A stretch of 64,000 nucleotides of DNA. It comes from Lachnospiraceae bacterium FE2018. Its GTDB lineage: Bacteria; Bacillota; Clostridia; Lachnospirales; Lachnospiraceae. Both the position numbers and the translations under genes were made by a program. Positions within the stretch are counted from its first letter, which is position 1. Each line of letters opens with the position of its first letter. Below the pieces are notes generated by a model. That model was given only the letters and a program-made list of their open reading frames with translations. It was not told the origin of the DNA and made no database searches. The stretch spans positions 1 to 64,000 of the forward strand of contig JNKK01000008.1 in the NCBI GenBank assembly GCA_000702845.1. The letters are read 5' to 3'. Below are positions 44,587 through 53,158 of this stretch, in pieces.

Positions 44587-45918
44587 TCAGTTGTTTTTCT
44601 CCCCGGCATCCTCTTCGTCGTCCAGTTCGATCTCATATGTGTCGTCTGCATCCGCATCATCTGCTTCAACATCGAGATCTTCTGCATCCAGATCCTCATA
44701 TTCGACATCGCTGTCATCGACATCGATGTAATCGTAATCTTCATAGTCCTCGTCTTCCGGCTCTACTTCTTTCTCGGTGACTTCCGCATAACCGATTACA
44801 CGGTTCATGAGACGATCCGTCATAATATACTGGTAGATAGCCGCTTTCCCGGCCTGCTCGGTCAGCTCTTCCACGGTAATACCACTGTCGGAAGCAAGCT
44901 TATCCAGTTTGTCCTTGTATTCCTGATCGTCTGCGCTGATTCCCTCAGCCTTCGCCATTGCCTCGATCAGCAGATTCTCTACTGCCATATCACGCGCATA
45001 GCGATTCATCTCCTTATTATACTCTTCCTCTGTATAACCCTGCTCCTCGAGATACTGTTCCTTTGTCATGCTGAGACTTTCGATCCAGGACTGCAGCTCC
45101 ACTTGAAGCTGCGCCAGATACTCATCAACCGTTGACTTGCGCAGCTGTTTAATTTCCGATGCATCCTTAATCTGCTCCCAGGCATCTGTCTGCATAACGC
45201 TGACAGCATCCTCCTCGTATTCCGCTGCAAGTGCTGTTCTAGCCGCATCAAGATCCGCATCTGTAATCTGCTTCGGACGCTGAATGGAATTGACAGTTAC
45301 ATGGAATACAACTTCCTGGCCGGCCAGTTCTTCGCTACCGTAATCATCCGGGAATTTCAGATTGAGATCCTTGGTCTCACCTTTCTTCATCCCGATTACG
45401 CCATCTTCAAATCCATCAATAAACGTACCGGATCCAATTTCCAGATCATAAGAGTCGCTGGTTCCGCCGTCAAATGCGACACCGTCTTTCTCACCGACAT
45501 ATGCAATATTTGCAGTATCCCCGTTTTCTACCGTGGCATTCTCATCGGTCACCTCATCCGTGCCGAGATTTTCCTTCGCGTATGACTCCACAGCATCATC
45601 TGTGACCTTTGTCACTTCCTTGGTCAGCTTCAGCCCTTTATATTCGCCAAGTGTAATGCAGTCTTCAACGGGAACGTCGTCTTCAACCAGCGGAAGCGCG
45701 TCCAGCCACGCATCATACTCCTCCTGCTCGGCATCCTCTTCCTCCAGATCTTCATCTGCCGCATCGTCCGTGTCGTCCGCATCATCTGCGTCAGATGTGG
45801 ATGCTGATGCTGCCGCCGGGGAAGCGGATGAACTGCCGCTTCCGCCGCAGCCGGCAAGAATGCTGCCCGCTGCAAATGTTGCTGCCATCAGTAAAATCAT
45901 AACCTGTTTGCGTTTCAT
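44587..45918 (-). CDS. Secreted trigger-factor-like FKBP peptidyl-prolyl isomerase lipoprotein
   Basis: 443 residues. The signal peptide ends in LAGC with the lipidated cysteine at 24. An acidic Ser/Asp-rich linker follows (25-75), then an FKBP-type isomerase domain at about 133-212 (GDTANIAYVGEKDGVAFDGG, FIDGFEDGVIGMKKGE). A helical region (217-385) resembles the C-terminal chaperone arms of trigger factor, and the last 55 residues are very acidic. It looks like trigger factor without its ribosome-binding domain, moved outside the membrane as a foldase. It has its own promoter at 46021-46049. Confidence 0.85.
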   Translation of the reverse strand: MKRKQVMILLMAATFAAGSILAGCGGSGSSSASPAAASASTSDADDADDTDDAADEDLEEEDAEQEEYDAWLDALPLVEDDVPVEDCITLGEYKGLKLTKEVTKVTDDAVESYAKENLGTDEVTDENATVENGDTANIAYVGEKDGVAFDGGTSDSYDLEIGSGTFIDGFEDGVIGMKKGETKDLNLKFPDDYGSEELAGQEVVFHVTVNSIQRPKQITDADLDAARTALAAEYEEDAVSVMQTDAWEQIKDASEIKQLRKSTVDEYLAQLQVELQSWIESLSMTKEQYLEEQGYTEEEYNKEMNRYARDMAVENLLIEAMAKAEGISADDQEYKDKLDKLASDSGITVEELTEQAGKAAIYQYIMTDRLMNRVIGYAEVTEKEVEPEDEDYEDYDYIDVDDSDVEYEDLDAEDLDVEADDADADDTYEIELDDEEDAGEKNN

Positions 45919-46020
45919 CTTAATTTACCCTTCCTTTTAATTAAGCATTTATCAATAAGAATCATGTTGCTTCTGATCCATCTTTCACCTGTTTCGGTTT
46001 TCATAAACGCACCAGCGCAT

Positions 46021-46049
46021 ATCATATCACTAAAGCGCTTCAGAAACAA
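46021..46049 (-). promoter_or_regulatory. Promoter of the FKBP lipoprotein gene
   Basis: Minus strand: TTGTTT (46049-46044), 17-bp spacer, TATGAT (46026-46021). The leader is about 100 nt. Confidence 0.5.
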
Positions 46050-46095
46050 GCACTTAGAGCATAACGAAAATGTGTGATGAAACTGTGATGAAACT

Positions 46096-46127
46096 GCGGG
46101 CTGCCGGAAATCTCTCCGGCAGCCCGC
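46096..46127 (-). terminator. Terminator-like hairpin after the NodB-like gene
   Basis: GCGGGCTGCCGGA and TCCGGCAGCCCGC form a perfect 13-bp stem with a 6-nt loop, 9 bp after the stop of the minus-strand gene. The minus-strand U run is short (GTTTC), so it may also act as a 3'-end stabiliser. Confidence 0.65.
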
Positions 46128-46135
46128 TTTAATCT

Positions 46136-47905
46136 TCAGATCGCACTCTCATGTTCTACCTGAAGATTTCCCTCTTCATCATATTCGTCGCCTGCTTCCT
46201 GGTACCTGTCCTCATTTGTGTTCCCCAGACCGTCTGAATTGTTCTTTCCGATCTCGGACTGTTCTGCAGGAGGCTTATAGGTCTGTGCTGCAAGCCGTTC
46301 TGCATCCCTGGCTTTTACGAAGGCCTCCAGGCCGTTGTCCATCAGTGCCAGATACTGCTCATAGGAATCAACCTCATGCATACTCTGACGAACAAATGCA
46401 TTTCCGGTCTGCATCCAGTTCATACTCGCTTCATCGTCAATGCAGTAATAGCGGAATCCCTGTTCTGTCAGCAGTCTGTATTTCTGATTCGCTGTCGTGT
46501 AGGGACTTCTGTTGGCAATATCAGCACCATCCGGCAGGAGGATAATTTCTGTCGGCCCGACCGCCTCCGTGAAAGTATCCTGCCAGAGTCGGGCGTCTGA
46601 CTCAAACATACTCATTTCCGAGCCGTAGCTGATCCCGCCTGATGTTCCGCTGGCGAACAGCCAGCCTTCTTCAAACATCTTGTTAATGACATTCTGGCAT
46701 TCAGCCGATGTACCGTCTGCGTATCCCAGGACACTGCCTTCACCGGAGAGCGCGATAATACCGCGTGCATCGTTATAAGAAAAGTCCGGATGTTCCGCAA
46801 TAAAATCATCCACACAGGTGATCACATCACAGGATGCCGTCCGTGTACCACCGCCGGCATCCAGATAGAGATTGGTGAGCGTGCCGTCTTCTGTCAGTTC
46901 AATACCGGTTGCATATCCGCTGTCCTTATCTTCCGGCGCATATGACAGACCGTGCTGCGAAATAACCAGCGGCGTCTTTCCCTGCGGCACTTCCACCTCA
47001 TGAATCCGATAGGTTCCGTCCTCGTCCTTTTCTGTCAGCGAGCGAATATCAACCAGCACAAACCCGCGGTCATAAAGATCTGCGAGCAGTTCATTGAATT
47101 CTGTTACCGACATCGTATCCGGCGCAGATGCAGCCGTTCCCGCCGTCATCGTCAGCCGCGGGAACGAGAGATGCAATACCTCGTTGCCTGTGATTGCAAC
47201 CGTATCCAGTTCTGTTTCCGAAGTGCCGCCTGCAGCTTTCCCTGCCCGCGCCGCAGAACCATGCTTATGAATTGCTTTTACAGCAGCAATAATCAAAAGC
47301 ACAGCAACCAGCGCCCCGATGATCATCAGAAGCATGCGCAGCTGCTTCACACGCGCGTGCCGCGCCGCAAGTGCGGCCTTTTTCGCGGCTTTTCTGCTGT
47401 CCTGTCTGTTTCCGGATTCGGATCCCCGGTTCGAAGCCGCATTTGTGCCGCGTGATTCTTCACCGGCTGATTTCTTTTGTCCCGCAGCAGCTTTCAGGCG
47501 GATCCTGTCGCTCAGTTCCTGAAGAATACCTTTTTTTCTGCCGGACGCTTTTTTCTTCGTGCCCGCACCTGGACGTCTCGACGCGCCGGCTGCCTTCGTT
47601 CCTGCTGTTCCGGTACGTTTTGTCTGTCCGGTACGCTTTCTTTTCAGCGGTTTCCTGTCGCCGGACGTTTTTCTGCCGATACGTCTCTCACGCACACCCC
47701 GCGCCGCTTCCTCTTCAGAATGATTCTGCCGCACAACATCCGCAGATTCCTGTACTTCTTCATTTCTCCGTCTGGTCGTCCGGAAATTTAAAGTACCTGT
47801 ATCCTGCAAAGGGGAGCCGGCTTCAATAATCCGACGCTCCAGGTCGTCATTGATCGGGATGTCATTAATCGGGTTATCGTTGATCGGGTTCCTGTCATCT
47901 GCCAT
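46136..47905 (-). CDS. Membrane-anchored NodB-fold-like protein lacking the metal site
   Basis: 589 residues from ATG 47905, after an AGGAGAG site. The N-terminus carries the repeat NPINDNPINDIPIND, then a long Lys/Arg-rich region (about 75-190), a membrane anchor at about 192-212 and an outside domain. That domain resembles Lachnospiraceae polysaccharide deacetylases (VDDFIAEHPDFSYNDARGIIALSG, WLFASGTSGGISYGS). The metal-binding HxxxH expected in the last stretch is replaced by GTSGG, so deacetylase activity is doubtful. Function unknown; it may bind glycans. Confidence 0.7.
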   Translation of the reverse strand: MADDRNPINDNPINDIPINDDLERRIIEAGSPLQDTGTLNFRTTRRRNEEVQESADVVRQNHSEEEAARGVRERRIGRKTSGDRKPLKRKRTGQTKRTGTAGTKAAGASRRPGAGTKKKASGRKKGILQELSDRIRLKAAAGQKKSAGEESRGTNAASNRGSESGNRQDSRKAAKKAALAARHARVKQLRMLLMIIGALVAVLLIIAAVKAIHKHGSAARAGKAAGGTSETELDTVAITGNEVLHLSFPRLTMTAGTAASAPDTMSVTEFNELLADLYDRGFVLVDIRSLTEKDEDGTYRIHEVEVPQGKTPLVISQHGLSYAPEDKDSGYATGIELTEDGTLTNLYLDAGGGTRTASCDVITCVDDFIAEHPDFSYNDARGIIALSGEGSVLGYADGTSAECQNVINKMFEEGWLFASGTSGGISYGSEMSMFESDARLWQDTFTEAVGPTEIILLPDGADIANRSPYTTANQKYRLLTEQGFRYYCIDDEASMNWMQTGNAFVRQSMHEVDSYEQYLALMDNGLEAFVKARDAERLAAQTYKPPAEQSEIGKNNSDGLGNTNEDRYQEAGDEYDEEGNLQVEHESAI

Positions 47906-47934
47906 AAGGACTCTCCTAATTAAACCATGATGTC

Positions 47935-48366
47935 TCACATTCTCTGTGCTTCCACGGCAACTTCTACCGTACAGTCTACCATCGTATCCGCATCCAGGCT
48001 CAGTGCATAATCAATTGTAAGATCCAGTCTGTCTTCTGATTCCTTAAGATAAATACCGGTTGCGGAAATACCTAACTCAAGTGTCCCCAGCGGAGTCTGA
48101 TAAAGTGACATTGTGCGCTTGCCGATCTCAAAAAGCATATTGACATTAATCAGACCCTTTTTCCGGATTTCAACCGAATTTTCATTGTATTTCAGATAGT
48201 TTTGTGTCGGAATTTCATAGCCTTCCGCACTCTCTTCGTATACTACGTAATGGTAGTTTTTATGTTTATAGTATTTACCGGGCGCAACCAGTTCGATAGG
48301 CTCCGTTCCGCTTTCTCCCTCGGCAAACTGAAATCCCTTCACTGTCACCAGTACATCTTTTGTCAT
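47935..48366 (-). CDS. DUF1934 (YwiB-like) calycin-fold protein
   Basis: 143 residues of the DUF1934 family, beta-rich and without a signal peptide. Marks are APGKYYKHKNYHYVVYEE near the N-terminus and FEIGKRTMSLYQTPLGTLELGISATGIY in the centre, then LTIDYALSLD. The family has a lipocalin-like barrel and no settled function. It lies 16 bp after murI and 29 bp before the next gene, so it is likely cotranscribed with both. Confidence 0.88.
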   Translation of the reverse strand: MTKDVLVTVKGFQFAEGESGTEPIELVAPGKYYKHKNYHYVVYEESAEGYEIPTQNYLKYNENSVEIRKKGLINVNMLFEIGKRTMSLYQTPLGTLELGISATGIYLKESEDRLDLTIDYALSLDADTMVDCTVEVAVEAQRM

Positions 48367-48382
48367 TCTGATAATCCTTACG

Positions 48383-49204
48383 TCAGTATTTTTCGATCTG
48401 TACCTGCGTGGTTGAACCTATCTCATACGGCAGGATCGAATTTGCAAATGCATTGAATTTTTCCACCGTATCACTCGCATAGAAATCGTACTGCGGCGTA
48501 ACCTGATGCCGCCCGTCATTCAGCAGGCCGTGGTCATCCAGAAGCCGCCGCAGGGCAAGTGCCGTCTCATATGCAGGATTGATCAGCTGCACTGACGCCC
48601 CTGCCACTTCCCGCAGCAGCGTGCGCAGCAGCGGATAATGCGTACATCCCATAATCAAAGTATCGATATTCTGTTCCAGAATATCGGCGAGATAGCGTTC
48701 CGCAACGGTACGTGTGACCGGGTCTTTTGTCCAGCCTTCTTCCACAAGCGGAACAAACAGCGGACAGGCCTGCGCAAACACACGCACCTCTTTGTCATGT
48801 TCACGCAGCAGTGTCTGGTAAAGATTGCTCCGGATTGTGCTGTCTGTCGCAATGACTCCGATGCGCTTATTGTGCGTTGCCTTCAGTGCCATCTCCGTTC
48901 CGGGTCTGACTACGCCGATAATCGGAAGATCAATCTCCGGCCGGATGGTATCCAGCGCAAGCGCACTTGCTGTATTACAGGCAACAACAATCGCCTTCAC
49001 ATTCTGTGTCTTCAGAAAGCTGACGATCTGGCGCGCATAGCGGATGACCGTCTCTTTCGATTTATTTCCATATGGGACACGGGCGGTATCGCCGAAGTAA
49101 ACAATACGCTCGTCCGGCAGATTGCGCATAATCTCACGCACAACTGTCAGACCGCCCAATCCTGAATCAAACACGCCGATCGGCGCGTAACGTTCCGGGT
49201 TCAT
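48383..49204 (-). CDS. murI: Glutamate racemase
   Basis: 273 residues from ATG 49204, which follows TTGGAGG by 5 nt. (A TTG four codons earlier would place the ribosome binding site inside the gene.) The two catalytic cysteines lie in VVACNTASA and MGCTHYPLL, and IGVFDSGLGGLTVVREI is the N-terminal substrate motif. It makes D-glutamate for peptidoglycan. It heads the murI-DUF1934-NodB-like set. Confidence 0.96.
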   Translation of the reverse strand: MNPERYAPIGVFDSGLGGLTVVREIMRNLPDERIVYFGDTARVPYGNKSKETVIRYARQIVSFLKTQNVKAIVVACNTASALALDTIRPEIDLPIIGVVRPGTEMALKATHNKRIGVIATDSTIRSNLYQTLLREHDKEVRVFAQACPLFVPLVEEGWTKDPVTRTVAERYLADILEQNIDTLIMGCTHYPLLRTLLREVAGASVQLINPAYETALALRRLLDDHGLLNDGRHQVTPQYDFYASDTVEKFNAFANSILPYEIGSTTQVQIEKY

Positions 49205-49328
49205 ATCAGCCTCCAATAGTATCCTGCAGACATGCAGACATTTTCACCTTATAGTAGCACATTCTTGCAGGAAATGCCAATCCTGCAAAATACAAACACT
49301 TCCGAACGTATCTTCCCGCAATCTTCCA

Positions 49329-49357
49329 TTGCCATTTTCACCCGGAAATGATAGAAT
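49329..49357 (+). promoter_or_regulatory. Promoter of the 156-aa membrane gene
   Basis: TTGCCA (49329-49334), 17-bp spacer, TAGAAT (49352-49357). The ATG follows about 38 nt later. Confidence 0.55.
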
Positions 49358-49395
49358 GTTATTTGCATTTGCTGAGCAATGGGAGGTATTAATCA

Positions 49396-49866
49396 ATGAA
49401 ATGGTGGGTCATCTTAATTATCGTTGCGGCAATCGTTGCCGCAGTTATTGCCATCCTGACAATCCTCGGGAAACGGGCACAGAAAAAGCAGGAAGCACAG
49501 CGCGAGCAGATTGAAGCTGCAAAGCAGACTGTCAACATGCTTATTATCGATAAGAAAAAAATGAAACTAAAAGATGCCGGTCTTCCGCAGATGGTTCTGG
49601 ATAATACCAACAAACTGATGCAGCGGTCAAAGGTTCCTGTCGTCAAGGCAAAAGTCGGACCGCGTATCATGACATTCCTGACAGACAATGATGTCTATGA
49701 TGTCATCCCGCTGAAGAAAGAAGTCAAGGCAGAAGTCAGCGGCCTGTACATCGTCTCTGTCAAGGGAATCCGCGGATCACTGGTATCGGAAAAAGCCGAA
49801 AAGAAGAGAAAGAAACAGAACAGTTTCATCGAGCGGGCACTTCGCAAAGGCCGCGGCGAATCATAA
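49396..49866 (+). CDS. Small membrane-anchored basic protein, unknown (156 aa)
   Basis: 156 residues. One N-terminal membrane segment (about 4-25, WVILIIVAAIVAAVIAILTIL) is followed by a basic, coiled-coil-like stretch (KRAQKKQEAQREQIEAAKQT). A small globular region (about 45-130) has VNMLIIDKKKMKLKDAGLPQ and VKAKVGPRIMTFL, and the tail is very basic. A GGGAGG site precedes the ATG. I have seen such proteins in Lachnospiraceae but know no function. It is a single-gene unit with a promoter and terminator. Confidence 0.8.
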   Translation: MKWWVILIIVAAIVAAVIAILTILGKRAQKKQEAQREQIEAAKQTVNMLIIDKKKMKLKDAGLPQMVLDNTNKLMQRSKVPVVKAKVGPRIMTFLTDNDVYDVIPLKKEVKAEVSGLYIVSVKGIRGSLVSEKAEKKRKKQNSFIERALRKGRGES

Positions 49867-49909
49867 TTCTCAGGTCATTCTTCCTGGCGGCAATCTATCG
49901 CATATTAAC

Positions 49910-49950
49910 AAGAGGTCAGTACTGCACCCGCAGTTCTGGCCTCTTCTTTT
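49910..49950 (+). terminator. Terminator of the 156-aa membrane gene
   Basis: AAGAGGtCAGtACTGC-accc-GCAGTtCTGgCCTCTT is followed by CTTTT. It is a long stem with two mismatches. Confidence 0.85.
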
Positions 49951-50012
49951 ATCTTTATTGCTAAACAGTCCTCTCTCTGATTGCGCCGGACCCCCGGACA
50001 CAGCAGAGACAG

Positions 50013-50438
50013 TTATTCTTCCGCGAGCAGTTCTTCCATGGTATGCCATCCGAGCACCGCGCATTTTACACGCGCCGGCATATGGGCGATATCCTCGAGA
50101 ATTCCCGCTTCTTCCAGCTCTTCTTTCTCCTCTTCCGTAATCTTTCCCTTAATCATTCTAAGAAAGATTTCAGAGAGTCTTTTTGCCTCTTCAACCGGTT
50201 TTCCGATGATCAGATCCAGCATAATATCCGCGGAAGCCTGTGAAATCGCACATCCGTCGCCGGTATAGGCGCCGTCCTCAATCACACCGTCCACAACCTT
50301 CAGCTGCAGAATGATATCATCTCCGCAGCTCGGATTGACACCTTCCAGCGTCATGTTCGCATCCGGAAGCTCATATTTATGAGCGGGATTCATATTATGA
50401 TCCGTCAGTATCTCATTGTAAAATGTATTGTGAGCCAT
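50013..50438 (-). CDS. sufU: SufU-type Fe-S assembly protein
   Basis: 141 residues. The three conserved cysteines are C38 (NPSCGDD), C63 (GDGCAISQAS) and C126 (RVKCAVLGW), with D40 beside the first. This is the SufU pattern of Gram-positive bacteria, where SufU shuttles sulfur from SufS (zinc-bound) to SufBCD. It is the last gene of the sufCBDSU operon. No other assembly system is in the window. Confidence 0.95.
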   Translation of the reverse strand: MAHNTFYNEILTDHNMNPAHKYELPDANMTLEGVNPSCGDDIILQLKVVDGVIEDGAYTGDGCAISQASADIMLDLIIGKPVEEAKRLSEIFLRMIKGKITEEEKEELEEAGILEDIAHMPARVKCAVLGWHTMEELLAEE

Positions 50439-50515
50439 ATAAACCTCTTTTCACAAGACAGGTGTTTGCCTCGCTGCGAATTCCTCCTGAGCAGAGAGAC
50501 AAACAACTGTCCCCC

Positions 50516-51748
50516 TTACTTGTAACCCATCTTTGCTCTGACCGCCGCCAGACTTTCTGCAAGCCGGTCTACCTCGTTTTCTGTATTATAGAATGCGAAA
50601 CTTGCCCGTGTCGTGGACAATGTCTTCAGATGTTTCATCAGCGGCTGCGCGCAGTGATGACCTGCACGGATATCAACGCCGTCTTCATCCAGAATCGCCG
50701 CGATATCATGCGGATGAACCCCGTCGATCGTAAAGGTAAAGATCCCGTGATGTGCCGCTCCGTCCGCCGCCCCGAGAATGTGAATGTACGGAATTGCAGA
50801 CAGCTTTTCCATCGCGTAGCGGCTCAAATGTTCTTCGCGCTCGCAGATCACATCAAATCCGAGTGTCTGATAGTACTGAATTGCAGCTGCCAGACCAGCC
50901 GCGCCGCCTGCATTGACTGTTCCTGCTTCAAACTTATGAGGCAGTTCTGCGTAAGTTGCGCTGTCGCGCCGCACATATTCGATCATCTCGCCGCCATACA
51001 GAAACGGAGGCATCCTGTCGAGCAGATCTCTTTTTCCGTATAATACGCCGATTCCCATGGGGGCTGCCATCTTATGTCCCGAGAATGCAAGAAAATCCAC
51101 ATCCAGATCCTGCACATCCACAGGGATATGCGGAACACTCTGTGCGCCGTCGCATACAAAGACCGCACCGTTTTCATGTGCAATGCGCGCAAATGTCTTT
51201 ACATCATTCTGCACGCCCATAACATTGGAAATCTGTGTCATGGCGACAAGTTTCGTGTTTTCTGTCAGCGCTGCACGGAACATTTCCTCGGTGATCAGTC
51301 CCGTCACGTCAACTTCCAGATAATGCAGTTCTGCGCCGACGGCTTTCGCCGCCTGCATCCAAGGAAGCAGGTTGCTGTGGTGCTCCATGATTGTAATCAG
51401 AACAGCATCCCCTTCCTTCAGGAATGTACGCGCCCAGCTGTAAGCCACAAGATTCAGACTCTCGGACGCATTTCTGGTAAACACGATCTCTTCTGTCGAA
51501 GCTGCGTTAATAAATGCGCGCGTCAGTTCACGTGCGTCCTCGTATACTTCCGTTGCGCGGACAGAAAGATCATAAAGCCCCCGCAGCGGATTTGCATTAG
51601 ATTCTTCATAGTAATCACGGACTGCATCCAGAACCATCTGCGGCTTCTGCGTCGTAGCGGCATTATCCAGATATGCGATTTCCGGATGATTGTAAATCAG
51701 CGGAAAATCTCTGCGGATCTGATCGTCCATGGTTTTTCGGTCTGTCAT
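50516..51748 (-). CDS. sufS: Cysteine desulfurase SufS
   Basis: 410 residues of the class II cysteine desulfurases. The PLP lysine is K226 (SGHKMAAP) and the active cysteine is C366 in the short loop RAGHHCAQPLM, which marks the SufS type rather than IscS. MEHHSNLLPW and GAQSVPHIPVDV are normal. It takes sulfur from cysteine as a persulfide for SufU. It lies between sufD and sufU. Confidence 0.97.
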   Translation of the reverse strand: MTDRKTMDDQIRRDFPLIYNHPEIAYLDNAATTQKPQMVLDAVRDYYEESNANPLRGLYDLSVRATEVYEDARELTRAFINAASTEEIVFTRNASESLNLVAYSWARTFLKEGDAVLITIMEHHSNLLPWMQAAKAVGAELHYLEVDVTGLITEEMFRAALTENTKLVAMTQISNVMGVQNDVKTFARIAHENGAVFVCDGAQSVPHIPVDVQDLDVDFLAFSGHKMAAPMGIGVLYGKRDLLDRMPPFLYGGEMIEYVRRDSATYAELPHKFEAGTVNAGGAAGLAAAIQYYQTLGFDVICEREEHLSRYAMEKLSAIPYIHILGAADGAAHHGIFTFTIDGVHPHDIAAILDEDGVDIRAGHHCAQPLMKHLKTLSTTRASFAFYNTENEVDRLAESLAAVRAKMGYK

Positions 51749-51813
51749 GTTTTATACTTCTCCCGTTTCCTGCCTGCAGACTGATTCTGACCGGATCCTC
51801 CCGCAGGAACATA

Positions 51814-52938
51814 TTACGCTTCTTCTGCTGCCTCCGGCATCATTCGCTGCCTCGTTTTCTCATCCGGAATTTTACGAATGACGGCATCGATTCTTGCTTT
51901 TGCCATCATCTCATAAATATCCTCCCGGTTCATGCCGCGGGATTCCATATAAAACAACAGCTGATCATCCAGACGTCCGATGGTTGCGCCGTGATTTCCG
52001 ACCACATCCTCTTCTGCGCAGAGAATCAGCGGAATGGTCTGATTGACAACCGTACTGTCCATCAGCATAACATCCTCCAGCTCATCTCCCACCGCGCCTG
52101 AACAGCCGTTCTGGAAATCAATCGTTCCGCGGAACAACTTAAACGCGCGGTCACGCAGCACACCGGAAATATTCATCTCCGAAGTCGTGCGCCTGCCGGT
52201 GTGATACGCGTCATAATTCATATCCAGGTGATCATCCCCCTTGCAGAGATAACCGATATCGACGCCGAGACTGCTCTTCTCTCCTGCGAGCTCAACGCGG
52301 CATCCGTCGTAGGTATTCTTTCCTGTCAGAATCAGCCGGATCAGCTCAATTCTGGCACCTTCTTCACAAAATCCGCCGATATCATTGAGCAGGGTAAAGT
52401 TTTCCCCCAGCTGCTGGATCTGCACCAGGTGCAGAACAGAATTCTTCTGCGCGCAAATCTTTGTCTGTACAGCTGCGAGACCTGACGCAGCCGGATCGGC
52501 AGTAAAGTCCATGACAACGGTCATCTCAGAATCCGGCTCCAGCACATAGCGGAATGCGTTCATTTTTCCGGCCTGACCGTTTTCACCTGCGGCATCTGCA
52601 TTTTTTGAATCGTACACAAAACCCTGATCGGTATAAGAAAGCCGCAGACGAACCGCATCATTCTTCACATGCACCCCTGCGGGTACCGTAAATGTCTGCA
52701 CGGTAATATCCGCATCCGCAAGCAGCGCATCCATATCTTCACCTGCGCCGGTCAGAATCTTCACACCGCTTTGCGCGGCAAAATCCGCCTTCATAAAGCC
52801 CTGCTGAATTCCGGCCGGAACCTCAGCCGCAACCAGTGCCTCCTCAATCACGGAAACCCCCGGAAGCTGCGCTTCGTTCATATGCAGCCAGTTGTATGTA
52901 TACGCCGGCAGCTTATTTATAATCAAATTTCTGGACAT
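51814..52938 (-). CDS. sufD: Fe-S cluster assembly protein SufD
   Basis: 374 residues. The beta-helix core and the C-terminal SufBD domain are visible: NDIGGFCEEGARIELIRLIL, SGVLRDRAFKLFRGTIDFQNG, and HGATIGRLDDQLLFYMESRGMN with the conserved histidine. It forms the scaffold with SufB and SufC. An intercistronic stretch of 220 bp separates it from sufB and holds one copy of the structured element (53005-53134). Confidence 0.95.
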   Translation of the reverse strand: MSRNLIINKLPAYTYNWLHMNEAQLPGVSVIEEALVAAEVPAGIQQGFMKADFAAQSGVKILTGAGEDMDALLADADITVQTFTVPAGVHVKNDAVRLRLSYTDQGFVYDSKNADAAGENGQAGKMNAFRYVLEPDSEMTVVMDFTADPAASGLAAVQTKICAQKNSVLHLVQIQQLGENFTLLNDIGGFCEEGARIELIRLILTGKNTYDGCRVELAGEKSSLGVDIGYLCKGDDHLDMNYDAYHTGRRTTSEMNISGVLRDRAFKLFRGTIDFQNGCSGAVGDELEDVMLMDSTVVNQTIPLILCAEEDVVGNHGATIGRLDDQLLFYMESRGMNREDIYEMMAKARIDAVIRKIPDEKTRQRMMPEAAEEA

Positions 52939-53004
52939 CTTTCATATCCTCTCTCTTTATCATTTCAGCGGTGATTCATATTAAACCTGTATAATCATTT
53001 CTCA

Positions 53005-53134
53005 GATTCAACATATTCAATCTCAGGTGCTTTGAGACCGCCGGTACTTGCTGAGCAAAGACATTGTCTTGCGAAGCTTAGTACCGCTGCGAGTCGAAAG
53101 CAGCGCGAGCGTGCCTGAGATGAATTGTTGAATC
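53005..53134 (-). repeat. Structured intercistronic element, copy 1 (sufB-sufD gap)
   Basis: A stretch of about 130 bp that is about 90% identical to 57490-57616. The ends GATTCAACA...CTCAGG and CCTGAGA...TGTTGAATC form a terminal stem of about 20 bp with single bulges. Inside lie two more hairpins. In the first, CGGTACT (53042-53048) pairs with AGTACCG (53080-53086), with GA facing GA at 53053-53054 and 53073-53074. In the second, CGCTGC pairs with GCAGCG around 53085-53105. The element starts 24 nt after the sufB stop and ends 66 nt before the sufD start. It has no coding capacity. Confidence 0.85.
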
Positions 53135-53158
53135 GCAGTTTTTTAATCACCGTTGTAC

